Assembly: GCA_015680685.1 (NCBI GenBank)
Contig: MNCI01010180.1
Coordinates: forward strand, 231,667-295,666
Length of the DNA: 64,000 bases
Source of the DNA: Gnetum montanum
Taxonomy: Eukaryota; Streptophyta; Gnetopsida; Gnetales; Gnetaceae
Direction: 5' to 3'
The number at the start of each line of letters is the position of its first letter. Positions within the stretch are counted from its first letter, which is position 1. The notes beneath the pieces are model-generated. The model saw only the letters and a list, made by a program, of their open reading frames with translations. It searched no databases and was not told the DNA's origin. Positions 33,673 through 45,956 of this stretch are shown here, in pieces. Both the position numbers and the translations under genes were made by a program.

Positions 33673-35480
33673 ATCCCTTGGCCATCTCTCCTCCTATACA
33701 TCCTACCATGCTTAGGTCCACATCCATCATCACCACACACCAAGCATGAATTGTATCTCAATCCACCTTGTTTTCATTGATGCTCTTTAACACACAACCA
33801 CACTCTGTTCACCCAGTAATGGTGATGTCTACATCACCATCTCCATTTATCATATTGATAGGATCCTCATTGGAGCCCTAATCAACACAAGCCTTTCATG
33901 CCCCATTTATCCCCTTTGTGCCTCAAGTTTTGGGACAAACATCCTTTTCCTTGTTTAGCCTACATATGACCACCATAACTTAGCCTCTTCCTTCAATACT
34001 GTAGGCTATCGTGAGCCCACAAGCCTCTCAACCACAAGTCTCACAACTTCTTCCTCAACTATCAACATAAACATCATGGTCCATGGGGATGCCCCAAGGC
34101 TTGGATCAAGCTTTCAAAATGATCCAAGACCTTAATGAAGAGCTATAAAAACTTAAAGCCAATACAACTCAAGTGGTCAAGATTCTATATTTCTACAAGT
34201 ATGACCCTATAAATCCTATGATGTCTCAACTAACCTTGCCTATTCCAAAATTCACCAAATACAATGATGAAGTAGATTCCAACACACATCTTGTAACTTT
34301 TGGTTTGAGTGCCTCTTTTTGCAGGCTTGGCCTCACTCGATATTATGTATTTTCCCAATGTCCCTCAACTGAAAGGCTTGAGATTTGTATTAAACCTTAC
34401 CTAGAGGTTTGATCTCTTCCCTTGAGAACTTGATTAATTAATGTTTCAACTACTTTAGAAAAAATTTTAAGCTAGATGTCATGTTGGATCAACTAATGAA
34501 GGTGAGCTAGGGGTCACTTGAATCAGTCAAAAGGTTCATTCAAATATGGAACTCAACACTCAATGAGATCATAGAGCCTATTGCTAAAACAAAACTCTTG
34601 GCCATCTACAAGGGAGTAGTAAATGAATTTATCAAGTTAAAGATGTACTACCTAGAGCCCTAGTCAATAAGCTAAGCCTTCTCACAAACCAAGAACATGG
34701 AGGAGGTAGCTAAAGTAAGCAACAATCTAGCCTATGTGGCCTATAAATACTAATAGCAAGAAGGGATAGGAATAGAAGAAAGCAAGAACATACAACTATG
34801 GATGCAGTGACAAAGGCAATAACATAAGGAGAAAAGAGGGGATCATCACCATGCAACACATCCCCTAACTCATCCCAACCATCCACTTCCTACACCCCAA
34901 ATCAACCAAGACCAAACTTTGAGTGTAAGGATAGGTCTAAGTATGCAAGGTTGCCTATGAAACCCTCTAAGCTTTTACAAACGTTGCTTAAAGATGATAG
35001 TATACAACATAAGAAACTATTTGAAGAGGCTTGTAAGAGGTACAATCATCTTTGTGACATGGCTAGAGACCCAAAAATAGCTACCAAACATGATCCTAAG
35101 CTACCAAGGTACTTCAAGATAGATAGGTATGATCATTATCATCAAATGGCTAGTCATGAAACTAATGTTTGCCTAGCATTAAAGGATGACCTCTAAAAAA
35201 TGATAAACCATGGAGAGTTGGTAGTGAATTAGCCAATCTCTCTAAATGCTAACAACAACTCCTATACTATCCCCTCATTCATGGAAACCAAATGGTCTAA
35301 TCCCCCTAGGAAATATTTTTTCATCAGAGTACCACCAAAATCCCAAAGCACCAAGCCTAAGGAGCCCTTTGTTATATGGATACCTCCTCTAATCCCTAAG
35401 AAGCCTTTCAACATACATGTCCTCCTTTCAGTGGCTTTAACATCACAACATAAACAACAAGTTTATAATACTTGAAATCC
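33673..35480 (+). pseudogene. gag middle and C-terminal parts of the Tat/Ogre-like relic
   Basis: Plus-strand pieces align with the gag of the 39863 element in the same order. 34173-34412 reads FYKYDPINP and LPIPKFTKYNDEVDSNTHLVTF. 34951-35196 reads PMKPSKLLQTLL and DRYDHYHQMASHETNVCLALK, where the usual cysteine-histidine knuckle is mostly lost. 35281-35475 is a proline-rich tail. Stops lie between all pieces. The interval 34430-34950 holds the gag core that is hidden by the gap in the other element. Confidence 0.7.
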
Positions 35481-35841
35481 TAAGGAATCCTTTGTTATCC
35501 AAGTCCCTCCACCTTCAGCAAGTACACCAACAACAACTTGTGATCAAAGCCCACCTATCATGGCCAATAACTTAAAGATTAGCAAGAAACCATCAGCCAA
35601 ATGGCAACAAAGTTAACTTATTACCAAACCACCAAATAAGCCCATTGAAGGTAACCAACCAAGACCTACACTAAGGCCAACTATACCCATGGACAAGGGG
35701 CCCAAGGCATATGAAAAAAAACCTAAGCTATGAACTATAGAAATGATGGAGGAGGTTAGAACCACTAAGGCTGAAACATCACAAGCCAAGGGAAAGAGTC
35801 TTCTTGTAACAATGGAATAAGAAAAATTATCCCTTAAGTAA

Positions 35842-36500
35842 ATGAACACGTTACCAAACTTGTATGACTTGTTCATGACCTCTCACACACATAGGGATGC
35901 AATAGCTCAAGTGTTGACCTCTATCCATGTGAGAAAAGACATGCCTACCAATAGAAAGTTAATTCACTTTATCATTGAACAAGCTTTACTTAGAGAAAAT
36001 AGGCATCAACCCATTCTCAACTTTCATGATAGTGAAGTGAAAATTGACTCTTGAAATGGAGAGAAGTGTTGTCCGCTCCTCTCCTTATTACCATACATAT
36101 TTTTTGGTACAAGGTACATCGTGTTAATGTGGATGATGGGGCAACTACAAATATGGTACCATATGTCATTGTTGACAAGCTAGGGCTAATTGAGAACATC
36201 CAAGTGAACACTACCTTAGTTCTTAAGTCATTTAATGGCCCATGAGTAGTAGTGCAAGGTTTAATCACTCTAGATTTTGTAGCTAGTGAGCAATTCCCTA
36301 CATCTACTAAATTTTTGGTAGTCAAAGAAACAGCCAATTTTATCTTGATCCTAGGAAGGCCATGGTTAGAAAAGCTTTGGGAAATTTCATCTCCTATACA
36401 TTAAGAGATTCACTTACCATATAAAGATGGAGAAACTATGATCGATGGGGACAATGTGTTGCTACCCTTAGTTAACAATGTCAACATTGATTGAGGTTCA
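35842..36500 (+). pseudogene. Protease region of the Tat/Ogre-like relic
   Basis: 35842-36054 reads LYDLFMTSHTHRDAIAQVLTS and 36051 onward reads HRVNVDDGATTNMVPYVIVDKLGL, followed after a stop by LGRPWL-like residues near 36350. These match the 44069-44956 frame of the 39863 element part for part. The active-site loop DDGATTN keeps both aspartates. No RT follows; sequence passes straight into tandem repeats. Confidence 0.75.
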
Positions 36501-36854
36501 AATGTGGAGATTCAGGAGGAGACTCCTAAAAGTCAAGTTAGGGTTAATAACAAGAGTAAAACCAATGAAAATAATAGTGATGAGGCTGAAACTACCAAAC
36601 CTATGATATTAAGCAATCAACGAAGATTCCTATCAATTACCACTACAAACAAGTAGCATGATGGGAGTGTAATCGTGCAAAGAATACCCTGTGATTTATC
36701 AAAGGGTAAGCAATAAATGCATTGTAAATGTATTATCCATTCCTTTGCTAATGGAAGCTTGAACCTTCGCAAAATTATACCATGTTTCATGCTTATGTTG
36801 TCCTTATATGCCCTTTCCACACTAGCTCATACTTGCTAGGTAGGTATGGCAACT
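36501..36854. other. Post-protease spacer of the relic
   Basis: Noncoding sequence between the relic protease and the minisatellite. I see no feature in it. Confidence 0.4.
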
Positions 36855-37040
36855 TGGCCCACCAAGGCCTAAAACTAGTAAAACTATGGTCCAGCAAGGC
36901 CTAAAACTAGTAAAACTATGACTTGCTAAGGCCTAAAACTAGCAATATTATAGTCTACCAAGGCCTTAAACTTGCATCATTACCTACAAAGGCCTTAAAA
37001 TGGCATCATGGCTTGCCAAGGCCTAAAACTAGCATTCAAA
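36855..37040. repeat. Minisatellite with AAGGCCTAAAACTAG core
   Basis: About six units of about 30-36 bp share the core AAGGCCTAAAACTAG, followed by TAAAACTATG or similar. The core is related to the repeats downstream of protease in the 39863 element when both are read in their sense direction. Confidence 0.85.
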
Positions 37041-37389
37041 TAAGCCTTGTAATGAATCCTAAGGACCAACCATAACCATAGAACTTTAACACCTACCCCC
37101 CCCCTTTTGCCGTTTTTGGTAGCTACCATCAACATACATGAATCCTAGACCTTAACAAGGGGTAAAACCTTAACAAAACATGTCACTTTGGGCATCAAAA
37201 TAGGGAAAACACTAGACCAATGTTACCTAGGGGGTACACCATTTATAGTTACCCTCTAGTGCTCATCAAGCCCTAGTTCAACCTCAAAGCAATCCCACAT
37301 AGTCTTAAACCCCTCCATTCACCTCTGATAGCCCTGTAACCTCACCAAATCTAGTCAAAAGTGCTCAAAACCTTCAAATTTAGTGGATC

Positions 37390-39740
37390 CACATTATGGG
37401 AGACTTCATCCATGTTGGGCAGCATGGATCTAGGGTGGATGGATGGGGAGATGACCAAAACTACTAAACTTGACCACCTAGTAGCCATTTTTCAAACCTA
37501 ACACTTCTTGATAACCTTTGGTAGCCTATGTTTAGCTTAAAAAAATTCATTTTTCACTCTTAAAATCTTATCCATGCTAGTGAACCCCTCCATCACACTA
37601 CCCAATGTGGAGCTAGTTTGGATGCCCTAGGAGTATGTAATAAAACCTAGTTTATGATCCAAAATAACTTAATAACCTACCTTAATGACTTCTAGACCCT
37701 GCCGAAGCCTGCCAGAGCCTTTAGACATCTTGAAATTGATCAAAAATGGTAAAAATCCATTACCCCCTTCCATTCATACTAAGGCCACCTTTCCCAATAT
37801 GGAGAAATGGGGGAATGATAGCATTGACACTTAAGAGCCTCCAAATTTATGGATTTTGATAACAAATCTTAACCTTTGACATTGGCAACCCTAGAGGCTA
37901 ACATGCATGGTTGATTTTCTGTTAAAAGAGACTAGATATGATATTTTTTATTTGTCCATGATGAGGGACAAGTTATTCACATTGGGTAGCATGGAGCCAA
38001 CATGGATAAAATAGGAATAACCAGAAGTTCTCAATATTTTCCTTAAAATGAGCATGTGTTAACTTCCTTACTCTCTTAGAGACTCTAGTAACCTAAAACC
38101 TACTAAAATTGATTCCATTTCATGGTTTTTCTTACTTCTACACTAAACACCCCCTCATCCACGCTAGCCAATGTGGATCCAACATGGATGAATCAAGGAA
38201 AGTTCATGGAGATCATAGAGACATGAAAATAACTCTAACCTATGATATCCTCACCCTACAACCCTATCAGAACCTTTTGGAGCCTCCATATGCCTCAAAA
38301 TTGATCAAAAACAATACAAATTTTCATCCCCTTCTCATCCATGATGGGGTCACCATGTCTAGTGTGGAAAAAATGGGGATGATTGCATGAGGTATCAAGG
38401 AGCATTAAAATTACTAAATTTTAACCTTAAACCTTAGTCCTTGACCCTTACAGCCATGGTAGCATTGAAACTTGGTTGAATCTAGCAAAAAGTCAGTAAA
38501 AGATTGGGTTCAAATTTTTCCACACTTGGGAGGACCCTATCCATGCTTAGCATCCTATCCCCAACATGGATGAAAGAGGGTAGAGCCAAAACTTGTAAAA
38601 TTTGCATAAAATTTAACTTATAAAAATTACCCAATCCTTTTGGAAGTCATCAGCCTTTTGGAAGCTAATCAAAATAGTCTAAAATTATCCGCCTTTAGTT
38701 CTCCATGTTGCAGAGGATGCTATCCATGCTGAGCATGGTAGCCCTAGTGTCGATGGAGAGGGGCAAGCCCTAAAACATAATCTTGCAACCCTCAAAATGA
38801 CTAGATTTTGATTCCAGCCTTCAACCATCAACATCAACAACCCTATAGATGCATGTACATGGCCAAAAGTGACAAAAAATTGCAAAAAGTAGGCTCCCTT
38901 CATTCTTCCACACTGGGGATCATCTCGTTCATGTTGGCCAGCATGGATACTAGGAATGACTCATAAATGATCCATAGACACCTCAAACTGACACCATATA
39001 GCCTTGCATGCATCCTGGGGCCTTATTTGCACCTCCTAGAGCCCTCATACTCTCCAAAATTGATCACAAATAGTCAAAAGCTATCCCCCTTAGATCTTCC
39101 TATCTGGATCCATCCTAAGCATGGTGGCCTTAATGTGGAAAAAAGGGGGTAACATAGAAAACCATTTAGGAACACTCAAAAATACCAAATTTTGACTATA
39201 AACCCCAACCCTTGACCCTGACAACTGTAGGAGCTAACATGCATGGTCAATTGTGGTTAAAGCTAGCATAGATCTAAGATTTTTGATCTATCCATGATAG
39301 GGAAGGCCTCTTTCACATTGGGAAGCATAGAACCATCTTGGAGGAGCTTGCTTTCCACCTTTGGTACCAAATTGACACTCCTAGAGACCAAAAACCTATA
39401 CCAAAGAAGCCTAGAACCTTATAGCCTTAATTTTGCACTAATCTAACCTCATTTTAGTTCTTGAAACTTATCCACTCCAATCTTGCATGCTAGAGCAACT
39501 TCCCCACCATGGATCAAGGGGGATGTAACCTTACATAGCCTCATACAACCTCTAGACATGACCAAAATTAGTCAAAAACATGGGAAATTATAGTCTACAA
39601 TGCTAGAAGCCTAAAAACTTGATTAATGTGCTTCTAGAAAATACCAAAGCTAAAGAACAAGTCCACCCCCATTCATCCACACTAGGACCATCATGCATAG
39701 CATGGAAAAAAGGGGAGAAGCTATTCCAACTTTCTTTACC
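37390..39740. repeat. Degenerate satellite, unit about 190 bp, about 13 units
   Basis: Units are marked by an imperfect palindrome such as TCCATGCTGAGCATGG or CATGTTGGGCAGCATGG followed by an AACATGGAT..GGGG element. These occur near 37410, 37570, 37770, 37975, 38155, 38335, 38540, 38720, 38915, 39100, 39310, 39480 and 39680. Spacing ranges from 160 to 210. Units are diverged. The array resumes at 49338 beyond the inserted element. Stretch 37041-37389 is noncoding flank of the same composition. Confidence 0.75.
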
Positions 39741-39862
39741 ACTGAAAACCCTCTTAAATTACTTCAAAACATAGCTAGGGGATGCACAACTACTAGATCT
39801 TGGTTCCAAATTCGCATGCAACCATGTTTGATCATGTTTTTACATAGATTTAGATTATGCAT

Positions 39863-41413
39863 TGTACTGACCTAAATCGTCAGTGTAAGGATGGAATGGA
39901 AACAGACACCAAGAGATCGTCGGGCAGCCACAGCTGACCCTGCCTTCGCCCGAGGGCAAGCTGGAAAAATAAACAAAGGCAGAGTGCCTTGGATGGTCTG
40001 CACACAAATCAACCAAGGACTTCCCCAAGCGTAAGCTATGGCTAGCGCTGGGGTTATTGTAAATGGGATGTAAACGGAATGCAAACGGTGATACGAAATG
40101 TAAATGGAGCATACTGAATTATGAATAAAGCATAAATAGAACTAAACAATGTAAATGGGAGGCAATAATGAAACTGTATTATATTGTTTTAAAAAAAATG
40201 TGCACCGGTCAAAGCATAGTTGCACAAGTGTGGATGGCAAGTTAAATGCCTAACCCCAGAATGATATGACACGATGATGTGACGATGAAATGGGATGAAC
40301 GTGAGAAGAACTTGGAAGCCAACAATCAGATGTGCCAAGTGCCTAAGGATTGCAAGTTCTATCTTCCTTCAGAATTGCCAATCTCTCCAATCTTTGCCTC
40401 TTCCAATCTTCTTCTTCTTCTTATCCTCCTCTCTTGCCGCCTCTCTTGCTTGCCCCCCTTTGTTTGTGTGAATTGATAGGGTATTTATAGGGTTGGGCTA
40501 GGGTTTGGCTAGGTTTTGGCTAGGGGTTTCAAGAATGGAATCAATGGTTGGGAGATGAGAGAAAAATAGATCTAGTGACATGTGTCCCATGAATAGTTGG
40601 CACGAGTTGGATGTGTGTTGGATATTTGCCTTCTTTGACCAGATTTAATGTATTTTACAATTTGTGGGTCATTCAAGCCCATGAAAATACAAATAATTTA
40701 GATAAGCCCTCAAATGATAAAAATTTACAAAGAAAATCAAGGAGGATTAACTTTGCCTTGCTTGTCTAGCACCTAGTGTGACCTGCAATGTGACTTGGCG
40801 TGTGACCTTCAAAACTTGCAATTTTGGGCTGAAATCTAGAATTTTTAAAGGCTAGGACCCATAGTTATCAATAGTGGACCTTGAGGACAACTTACACCCT
40901 TAAAATCAAGTCATTTTGGCTTAGTTTTGGTGCTCTAAAAATTGGTGACGCTGATCCTTACGCTGTGCAACGTCTGAAAAATTAACTCGAGCGTCACCAA
41001 GTCAAAATGGCATATTTGAGGCCCAAATCTTGATTTTCTAGAGGTTTGGAGCTACTAGGGACTTTTGTGAAGATCATGGGGGGTCCTTGTGCTCGATTTT
41101 GGCCTATTTGAACTCAATTTCGGGGCTCCAAAAGTTGGTGACGCTGATCCTTACGCTGTGCAGCGTCTGAAAAAGTAACCAAAGTGTACTTAGCCAAAAC
41201 CAAACATTTTGAACCTAAAACTTTTGATTTTGGATGCTGGAAGTTGGTGCATTCACTTGTGGGCCCTGGGGGAACCTTGCCTATTGAATAATGGACCATC
41301 GAGGGCTATTTCGGAGGCCTCCAATTTTGGTCACGCTATACTCATGTTGGGCAGCAGCATGACTTAGCTTGATTCTTGTCTAAAAGTGCTAGGCCAAAAT
41401 TAGTGGTGTTTCA
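39863..41413 (-). repeat. 3' LTR of the 39863 element
   Basis: This is a direct repeat of 47795-49332. It contains about four internal units of 192-193 bp, best seen from the starts of GGTGACGCTGATCCTTACGC at 40944, its repeat at 41137 and the diverged GGTCACGCTATA at 41329. The hairpin core ACGCTG-TG-CAGCGT lies in the second unit. Confidence 0.93.
40492..40500 (-). promoter_or_regulatory. TATA box of the 39863 LTR
   Basis: Minus-strand CTATAAATA followed by CCCTATCAATTC. The copy in the other LTR is at 48414-48422. The 192-bp units lie upstream of it in the sense direction, which places them in U3. Confidence 0.65.
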
Positions 41414-41428
41414 CTGGCCCCTCATTAT
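41414..41428 (-). other. Polypurine tract of the 39863 element
   Basis: Minus-strand ATAATGAGGGGCCAG directly precedes the sense start of the 3' LTR. Confidence 0.6.
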
Positions 41429-42540
41429 TGACGTCTGGAGGAATCCACCTGAGAGGCGTCGACAAAGAAGTGCAAAACACCATGAGCAATAAAGCATCAA
41501 ACATTAATCGTCAGCCCTTGGCTGGGTGTGATTGCACCATTTTCAAAAGTACATGGGATTTGAGGGAATGTGGTTCAAGATGCAAGGGAATCGGTTGTAA
41601 CCAGGGAAGCTAGGAGGTTAAGGGCGATGATTGCTACTGGGATTTGTGGGAGAGAAATGCTCTCTTATGCACAAGTTATGTCATTAGTCCTTGTCAACAA
41701 CTGGGTGTTTAGCAAACTCAGAACCAAGACATAGGAGGTGCATTCTTTGGAGAAATAGGACTCTTATAGAGTATTTGCGGGGCCCGTTGTAAATAGCCAA
41801 AGCCATGCAATGATGTGCAACATGGTCTCTTTGAGACACGAGTGTAACTATTTTTTCAAGACAACTACCTTCTCGCATGGGGCTTGTATGAGAATGGCCA
41901 ATAGTCTTTTGTTTATGATGTTAATGGGGTCTTGAAGACCTTTTCCATGCATTTTGCTCTTTGACCCTTTTTTTTTCCTTTTTCTTCTTTTTTGGTCTTT
42001 TTGAAAGAGCTTGCTTTTTGTGCCATGCTCATGTTTGAGCACTTGCATTTTGCATCATGTACTGTGTATCATGTTTTGCATTGCAACTACTTAGAGAGTC
42101 ACAGTGTGCAACAGTGTATCAAGAGTTTTGAGGTGAGCAGAATGTATCAAGGGGGTGTAATTGAATAGGCTAAGGGGAGCATGATGGGGAAATAGGGGAT
42201 GCATCGAGATTTGGGAATATACTTATGAATGGATTGATTAACCCAGTCGCGTGCGTCAGGAAAAACGTGATACTTTGTCGTCATGATGAAGTGCATCTAT
42301 GCACAAATGCCTTAGAAGTGTTATCCTACAAACACAACTCTAAGAAGACAAGAAAACCACAAATGAAACAGTTAGCTAAACACTTTAAACAAGAATATGG
42401 AGTCACCACGTGCAACTTTCAAAGCAAATAGAATCATGCACAGCATCAGTTTCATTAGGGCCCCATGAGATGAATCATGCAACAAGTCTTTGTGGAACAA
42501 GAGCGGCCAACTGCAACAACAGATCTTTTCAAGTTTTTCC
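41429..42540 (-). other. 3' noncoding region of the 39863 element, non-repetitive part
   Basis: No conserved frame was recognised. A homopurine run on the minus strand (about 41963-41999, reading as lysine-rich peptide) is low-complexity sequence. Confidence 0.5.
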
Positions 42541-42775
42541 TGGTCATCAATGATGTCACCAGTTTATAGTCTTAGTAGATTGTTGTGGATTATTTTCACA
42601 TCATAACCCCTTGGACAGTGCCAGTTTAGCGTCGTGGCAGACGGTGCATTGCTAGTTTATAGTCATAGTAGACTGTGAAGAAGCAAACTAGTTTATAGTC
42701 TTAGTGGACTCTAGATGCTAGTTTCATGTCATGATGAATGGATGTAGCAGTTTAGTGTCATATGGGACAAAACTC

Positions 42776-42999
42776 TGTGGTATCAGTTTTAAGTCATGAT
42801 GCCAGGATAGTTTTGTGGTATCAGTTTTAAGTCATGATGCCAGGACTATTCTGTGGTATCAGTTTTAAGTCATGATCTAGGACTGTTCTGTGGTATTAGT
42901 TTTAAGTCATGATCCAAGATTGTTCTATGGGATCAGTTTTAAGTCATGATCTAGGACTATTCTATGGTATCATTTTTAAGTCATGATCTAGGACTATTC
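42776..42999. repeat. 37/38-bp tandem array, six units
   Basis: Units start TGTGGTATCAGTTTTAAGTC and alternate 38-bp and 37-bp forms. They share the AGTTTTAAGTCATGAT core with flanking single units (42540-42775 and 43000-43600) and with the 27-bp array at 43625. Confidence 0.92.
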
Positions 43000-43624
43000 T
43001 GTGCCAGTTTATAGTCATAGCAGACTGATGCTTACCTTGCTTGTGTAAAGTGTAATGCTGCATGCATGGTCATGCTACGTTCCTGCGAGATCCTGCAAAA
43101 AAATCAACTAGGAAGAAAACAACATCAAGCGACACCTGCCATACATAGAGTTAGAATGTATGAATGAAAGAAAAGCAATGCAAAAAGTGATAGTTTTAGG
43201 CCGTTCTAGGCCGTATGCTAGTTTAAGGCCTTTTCGGGCCGTGTATTTTTGTAGTTTTATGTTTTTTATTATTTTTCTTTGTTTTCTAGAGTATATGTGT
43301 GCAACTAAATGTAACATAAATTTCTAAAGTGTAGAGCAAGATGTAAGGTAAATACTTGGAAAAGAAAGCAATGACCATGCAAGAATCTAAATTGTAACTT
43401 GTAACTTGTAAGCGAAAATTCAATGTAAGATGACGGGAGTTTGTAAATCTGTAATTTGTTGGCTCTAGTTTAAAGCCATTTCGGGCTTGGTACATCAGTT
43501 TAAAGTCTTGATGGACTGTTTCATTTGTTGTTAAAGAAAGGATTATCAGTTTTATGCCATGGTGGGCCAACGGTAATAACATTTTCAAGAAGCTTTAAAT
43601 GGAATCGACCATTTCTAACCATGG

Positions 43625-44056
43625 CTAGTTTAATGTCATTGTGGATGTGTCGTAGTTTAACGTCATTTTGGACAGTTCGTAGTTTAACATCGTTTCGAAC
43701 AGTTCGTAGTTTAACGTCATTTCAGACAGTTCGTAGTTTAATGTCATTTCGGACAGTTCGTAGTTTAACCTCATTTCGAATAGTTCGTTGTTTAATATCA
43801 TTTTGGATAGTTCGTAGTTTAACGTCATTTCGGACATTTCATAGTTTAACATCATTTCAGATAGTTCGTAGTTTAACATCATTTCAGAAAGTTCGTAGTT
43901 TAACGTCGTTTTGGACAGTTCGTAGTTTAACCTCATTTCGAATAGTTCGTGGTTTAATATCATTTTGGATAGTTCGTAGTTTAACGTCATTTCGAACAGT
44001 TTGTAGTTTAACGTCATTTCGGACAGTTCGTAGTTTAACGTCATTTCGGATAGTTT
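43625..44056. repeat. 27-bp tandem array, 16 units
   Basis: The unit is GTAGTTTAACGTCATTTCGG plus about seven bases. The period is exactly 27 in all units, so long frames stay open on both strands; these are not genes. Units 5-7 (counting from 43652) resemble units 11-13, showing a six-unit, 162-bp higher-order repeat. The array starts, in the sense direction, 12 bases after the protease stop codon. Confidence 0.95.
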
Positions 44057-44068
44057 GTATCATTCGTT

Positions 44069-44956
44069 CTAGTTGTTGAGTTGCCTCTTGATCTTTTGTA
44101 ACTTAACGTGTGGTGCTGGGTGTATGGGTATGATATTATATTCACCTTCCCCTTCATCGGTGATGTCAAAGGGTAGTTCTGACCAAGAAACATCAGCAGG
44201 AATGGCTCCTATGTCTATGTCTTCTTGTGTTTCTTCAGTGCTAGTTGGATTGTGAGTCAACGCTGGGTTCATGTTTTGATGTATGTTCATGGTTTCTTGT
44301 TTAGGCTTAACGAACTCAATTTCTAATCCTTGACCTACCTCAAGGTATGAGGAAGTGATCGATGGTGTTGTATCCCCATGTATGATGATCTCACCACCCT
44401 CGTAAGGTAGATGTATCTCCTGATGGATTGGTGAAGATACGGCTTTAAGTTGAGCTAGCCAAGGACGTCCTAGGATCAGATTAAACCCTGGCATTTCATC
44501 AACCACTATGAATTCAGCTGATGTAGGGAATTGGTCTCCGGCTATGAAATCTAAGGTAACCATGCCTTTTACTCCCACACGGGAACCACTGAAGGATCTC
44601 AAGAAAGAGGTTGTTGTAGGTTGTATTTGTTCAGTGAGTCCCAGTTTTTCAATGATGGAAAAAGGTATTACATTTGTTGCTGCACCATCATCGACATGCA
44701 CCCTACGTATTTTGAAATGATCAACCTGTATTGTTATGAACATAGGGGCTGTGGTGATTTCCCTTGTTTTCTCATCTAGCTTAATGTCCTTAACATGGAA
44801 TTCTAAGGATGTGGTCTTTGATTCCTGAAGTTGTGGGGATAATACTGCATAAATGGATGGTTCATCTGCAGGAAGATCCTCACTAACAGGAATTGAAGTT
44901 AGCATTCGTACGAGAGCCTCTCGATGTACTGGTGAAGTCATTACTAGGTCATACAA
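44069..44956 (-). CDS. Aspartic protease-containing ORF of the 39863 element
   Basis: This is a 295-residue intact frame on the minus strand. Residues 86-98 (VHVDDGAATNVIP) form the active-site loop of a retroviral-type aspartic protease, with the unusual DDG instead of D-T/S-G. IIEKLGL follows, and LILGRPWL at about 160-167 is the C-terminal signature. The N-terminal part (MYDLVMTSPVHREALV) is conserved in the plus-strand relic at 35842. The frame ends 12 bases before a 27-bp tandem array and no RT follows. The frame starts at an internal methionine downstream of gag, so it may be expressed as part of a gag-protease polyprotein broken upstream. Function is inferred from family motifs. Confidence 0.75.
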   Translation of the reverse strand: MYDLVMTSPVHREALVRMLTSIPVSEDLPADEPSIYAVLSPQLQESKTTSLEFHVKDIKLDEKTREITTAPMFITIQVDHFKIRRVHVDDGAATNVIPFSIIEKLGLTEQIQPTTTSFLRSFSGSRVGVKGMVTLDFIAGDQFPTSAEFIVVDEMPGFNLILGRPWLAQLKAVSSPIHQEIHLPYEGGEIIIHGDTTPSITSSYLEVGQGLEIEFVKPKQETMNIHQNMNPALTHNPTSTEETQEDIDIGAIPADVSWSELPFDITDEGEGEYNIIPIHPAPHVKLQKIKRQLNN

Positions 44957-45073
44957 ACTTAAAGAAGTATTCTTTTGTTTTAAGGCTTGTGTGACCTAGG
45001 TTAATGTATTTCCTAGGTCTTTACCATTTGGGACATTCTTATCCATAGAGATTTGGTCCATTTGACCTAGCAT

Positions 45074-45953
45074 TCATATTTCTCGTGGAGGGGTTTTTAC
45101 ATTAGTAGCTGAGAATGTTGGGTTTGGGATATGACTTGTGACTTCGTCTTGGTTTTGATGACTTGTACTAGGCTCATTAATGGATGAACTCATGGGAATG
45201 GTGCTTAGCGATGTAGGCTTTGGCAGTTCTAATTCGTGTCCATGGTTTTCTCTCTTCATGCGCTCTCTTTTTTCTTTTTTCCAAGCACTCTCTTATTAGC
45301 CTATCGACAAGACGTTCTCGCAAAGGTCGTCGAGAAGTGGAGGTAGGTTGTGTGCCAAGGTGTTTTGGCACTCGGACCACAAATGGAATGGGTCGGTTTT
45401 CAGATGGTATGTTTATTGTGGTGGCAACCGAAGGAGGTATGCGGATGATGAATGGTTTTGATGGTGTGGGGGACGTGCATGTGGTAAAAGGGTTTTGAGG
45501 AGATGTTGGGGTAGGTGTGTTTTCTAAAGGCCTTTGAATCACAAAAGGTCTTCGCGGAATGTCTTGTCTATTTTCCATATGGATAGTATTAATCACATAT
45601 GGGGCATCGTTGGTTTTGGTATTGAGAGGATCCTTGTAGACCCCCATGGATTGGTTTTGAGGCCTTATCGAGTTTGTCTCATCGAACACTACTTTGCCCT
45701 CATCTATCATGCATTGTATGTCTTGTTTCAACACAAAGCAGTAATCAGTCCCATGACCACACCGTTGATGATATTCACAAAACCTATCCAACCTAAAGCC
45801 TTTTGGAATGGGAGGTTCATTGGCTGTTGCTAAGGCTGGATTTTTGGCCAACTCACAAAAGTGATCATATCTTTGTGAGGCTACAGGAGACATTTGTTTG
45901 TGTTGAATTAGCCTAGCCTTTAGAAGTTGATCAAGCAGTTGTGAAGGCTTCAT
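45074..45953 (-). pseudogene. gag C-terminal half of the 39863 element
   Basis: The 258-residue frame 45953-45177 starts at the gap edge with MKPSQLLDQLL and contains CEYHQRCGHGTDYC at residues 59-72, a zinc-binding knuckle-like cluster typical of Tat/Ogre-type gag, followed by VLKQDIQCMI and a long proline-rich tail. Another frame, 45259-45074, continues it after a frameshift. The alignment with the plus-strand relic at 34951-35480 confirms the order. Confidence 0.75.
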
Positions 45954-45956
45954 GGG

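Noticed and set aside
42225-42431. 68-residue plus-strand frame in the 3' region of the 39863 element
   Set aside because: It is antisense to the element, with no family resemblance and chance length.
43525-44079. 184-residue plus-strand frame with TVRSLTSFR repeats and its minus-strand partner
   Set aside because: It is produced by the 27-bp array; both strands are open for the same reason and no domain is present.
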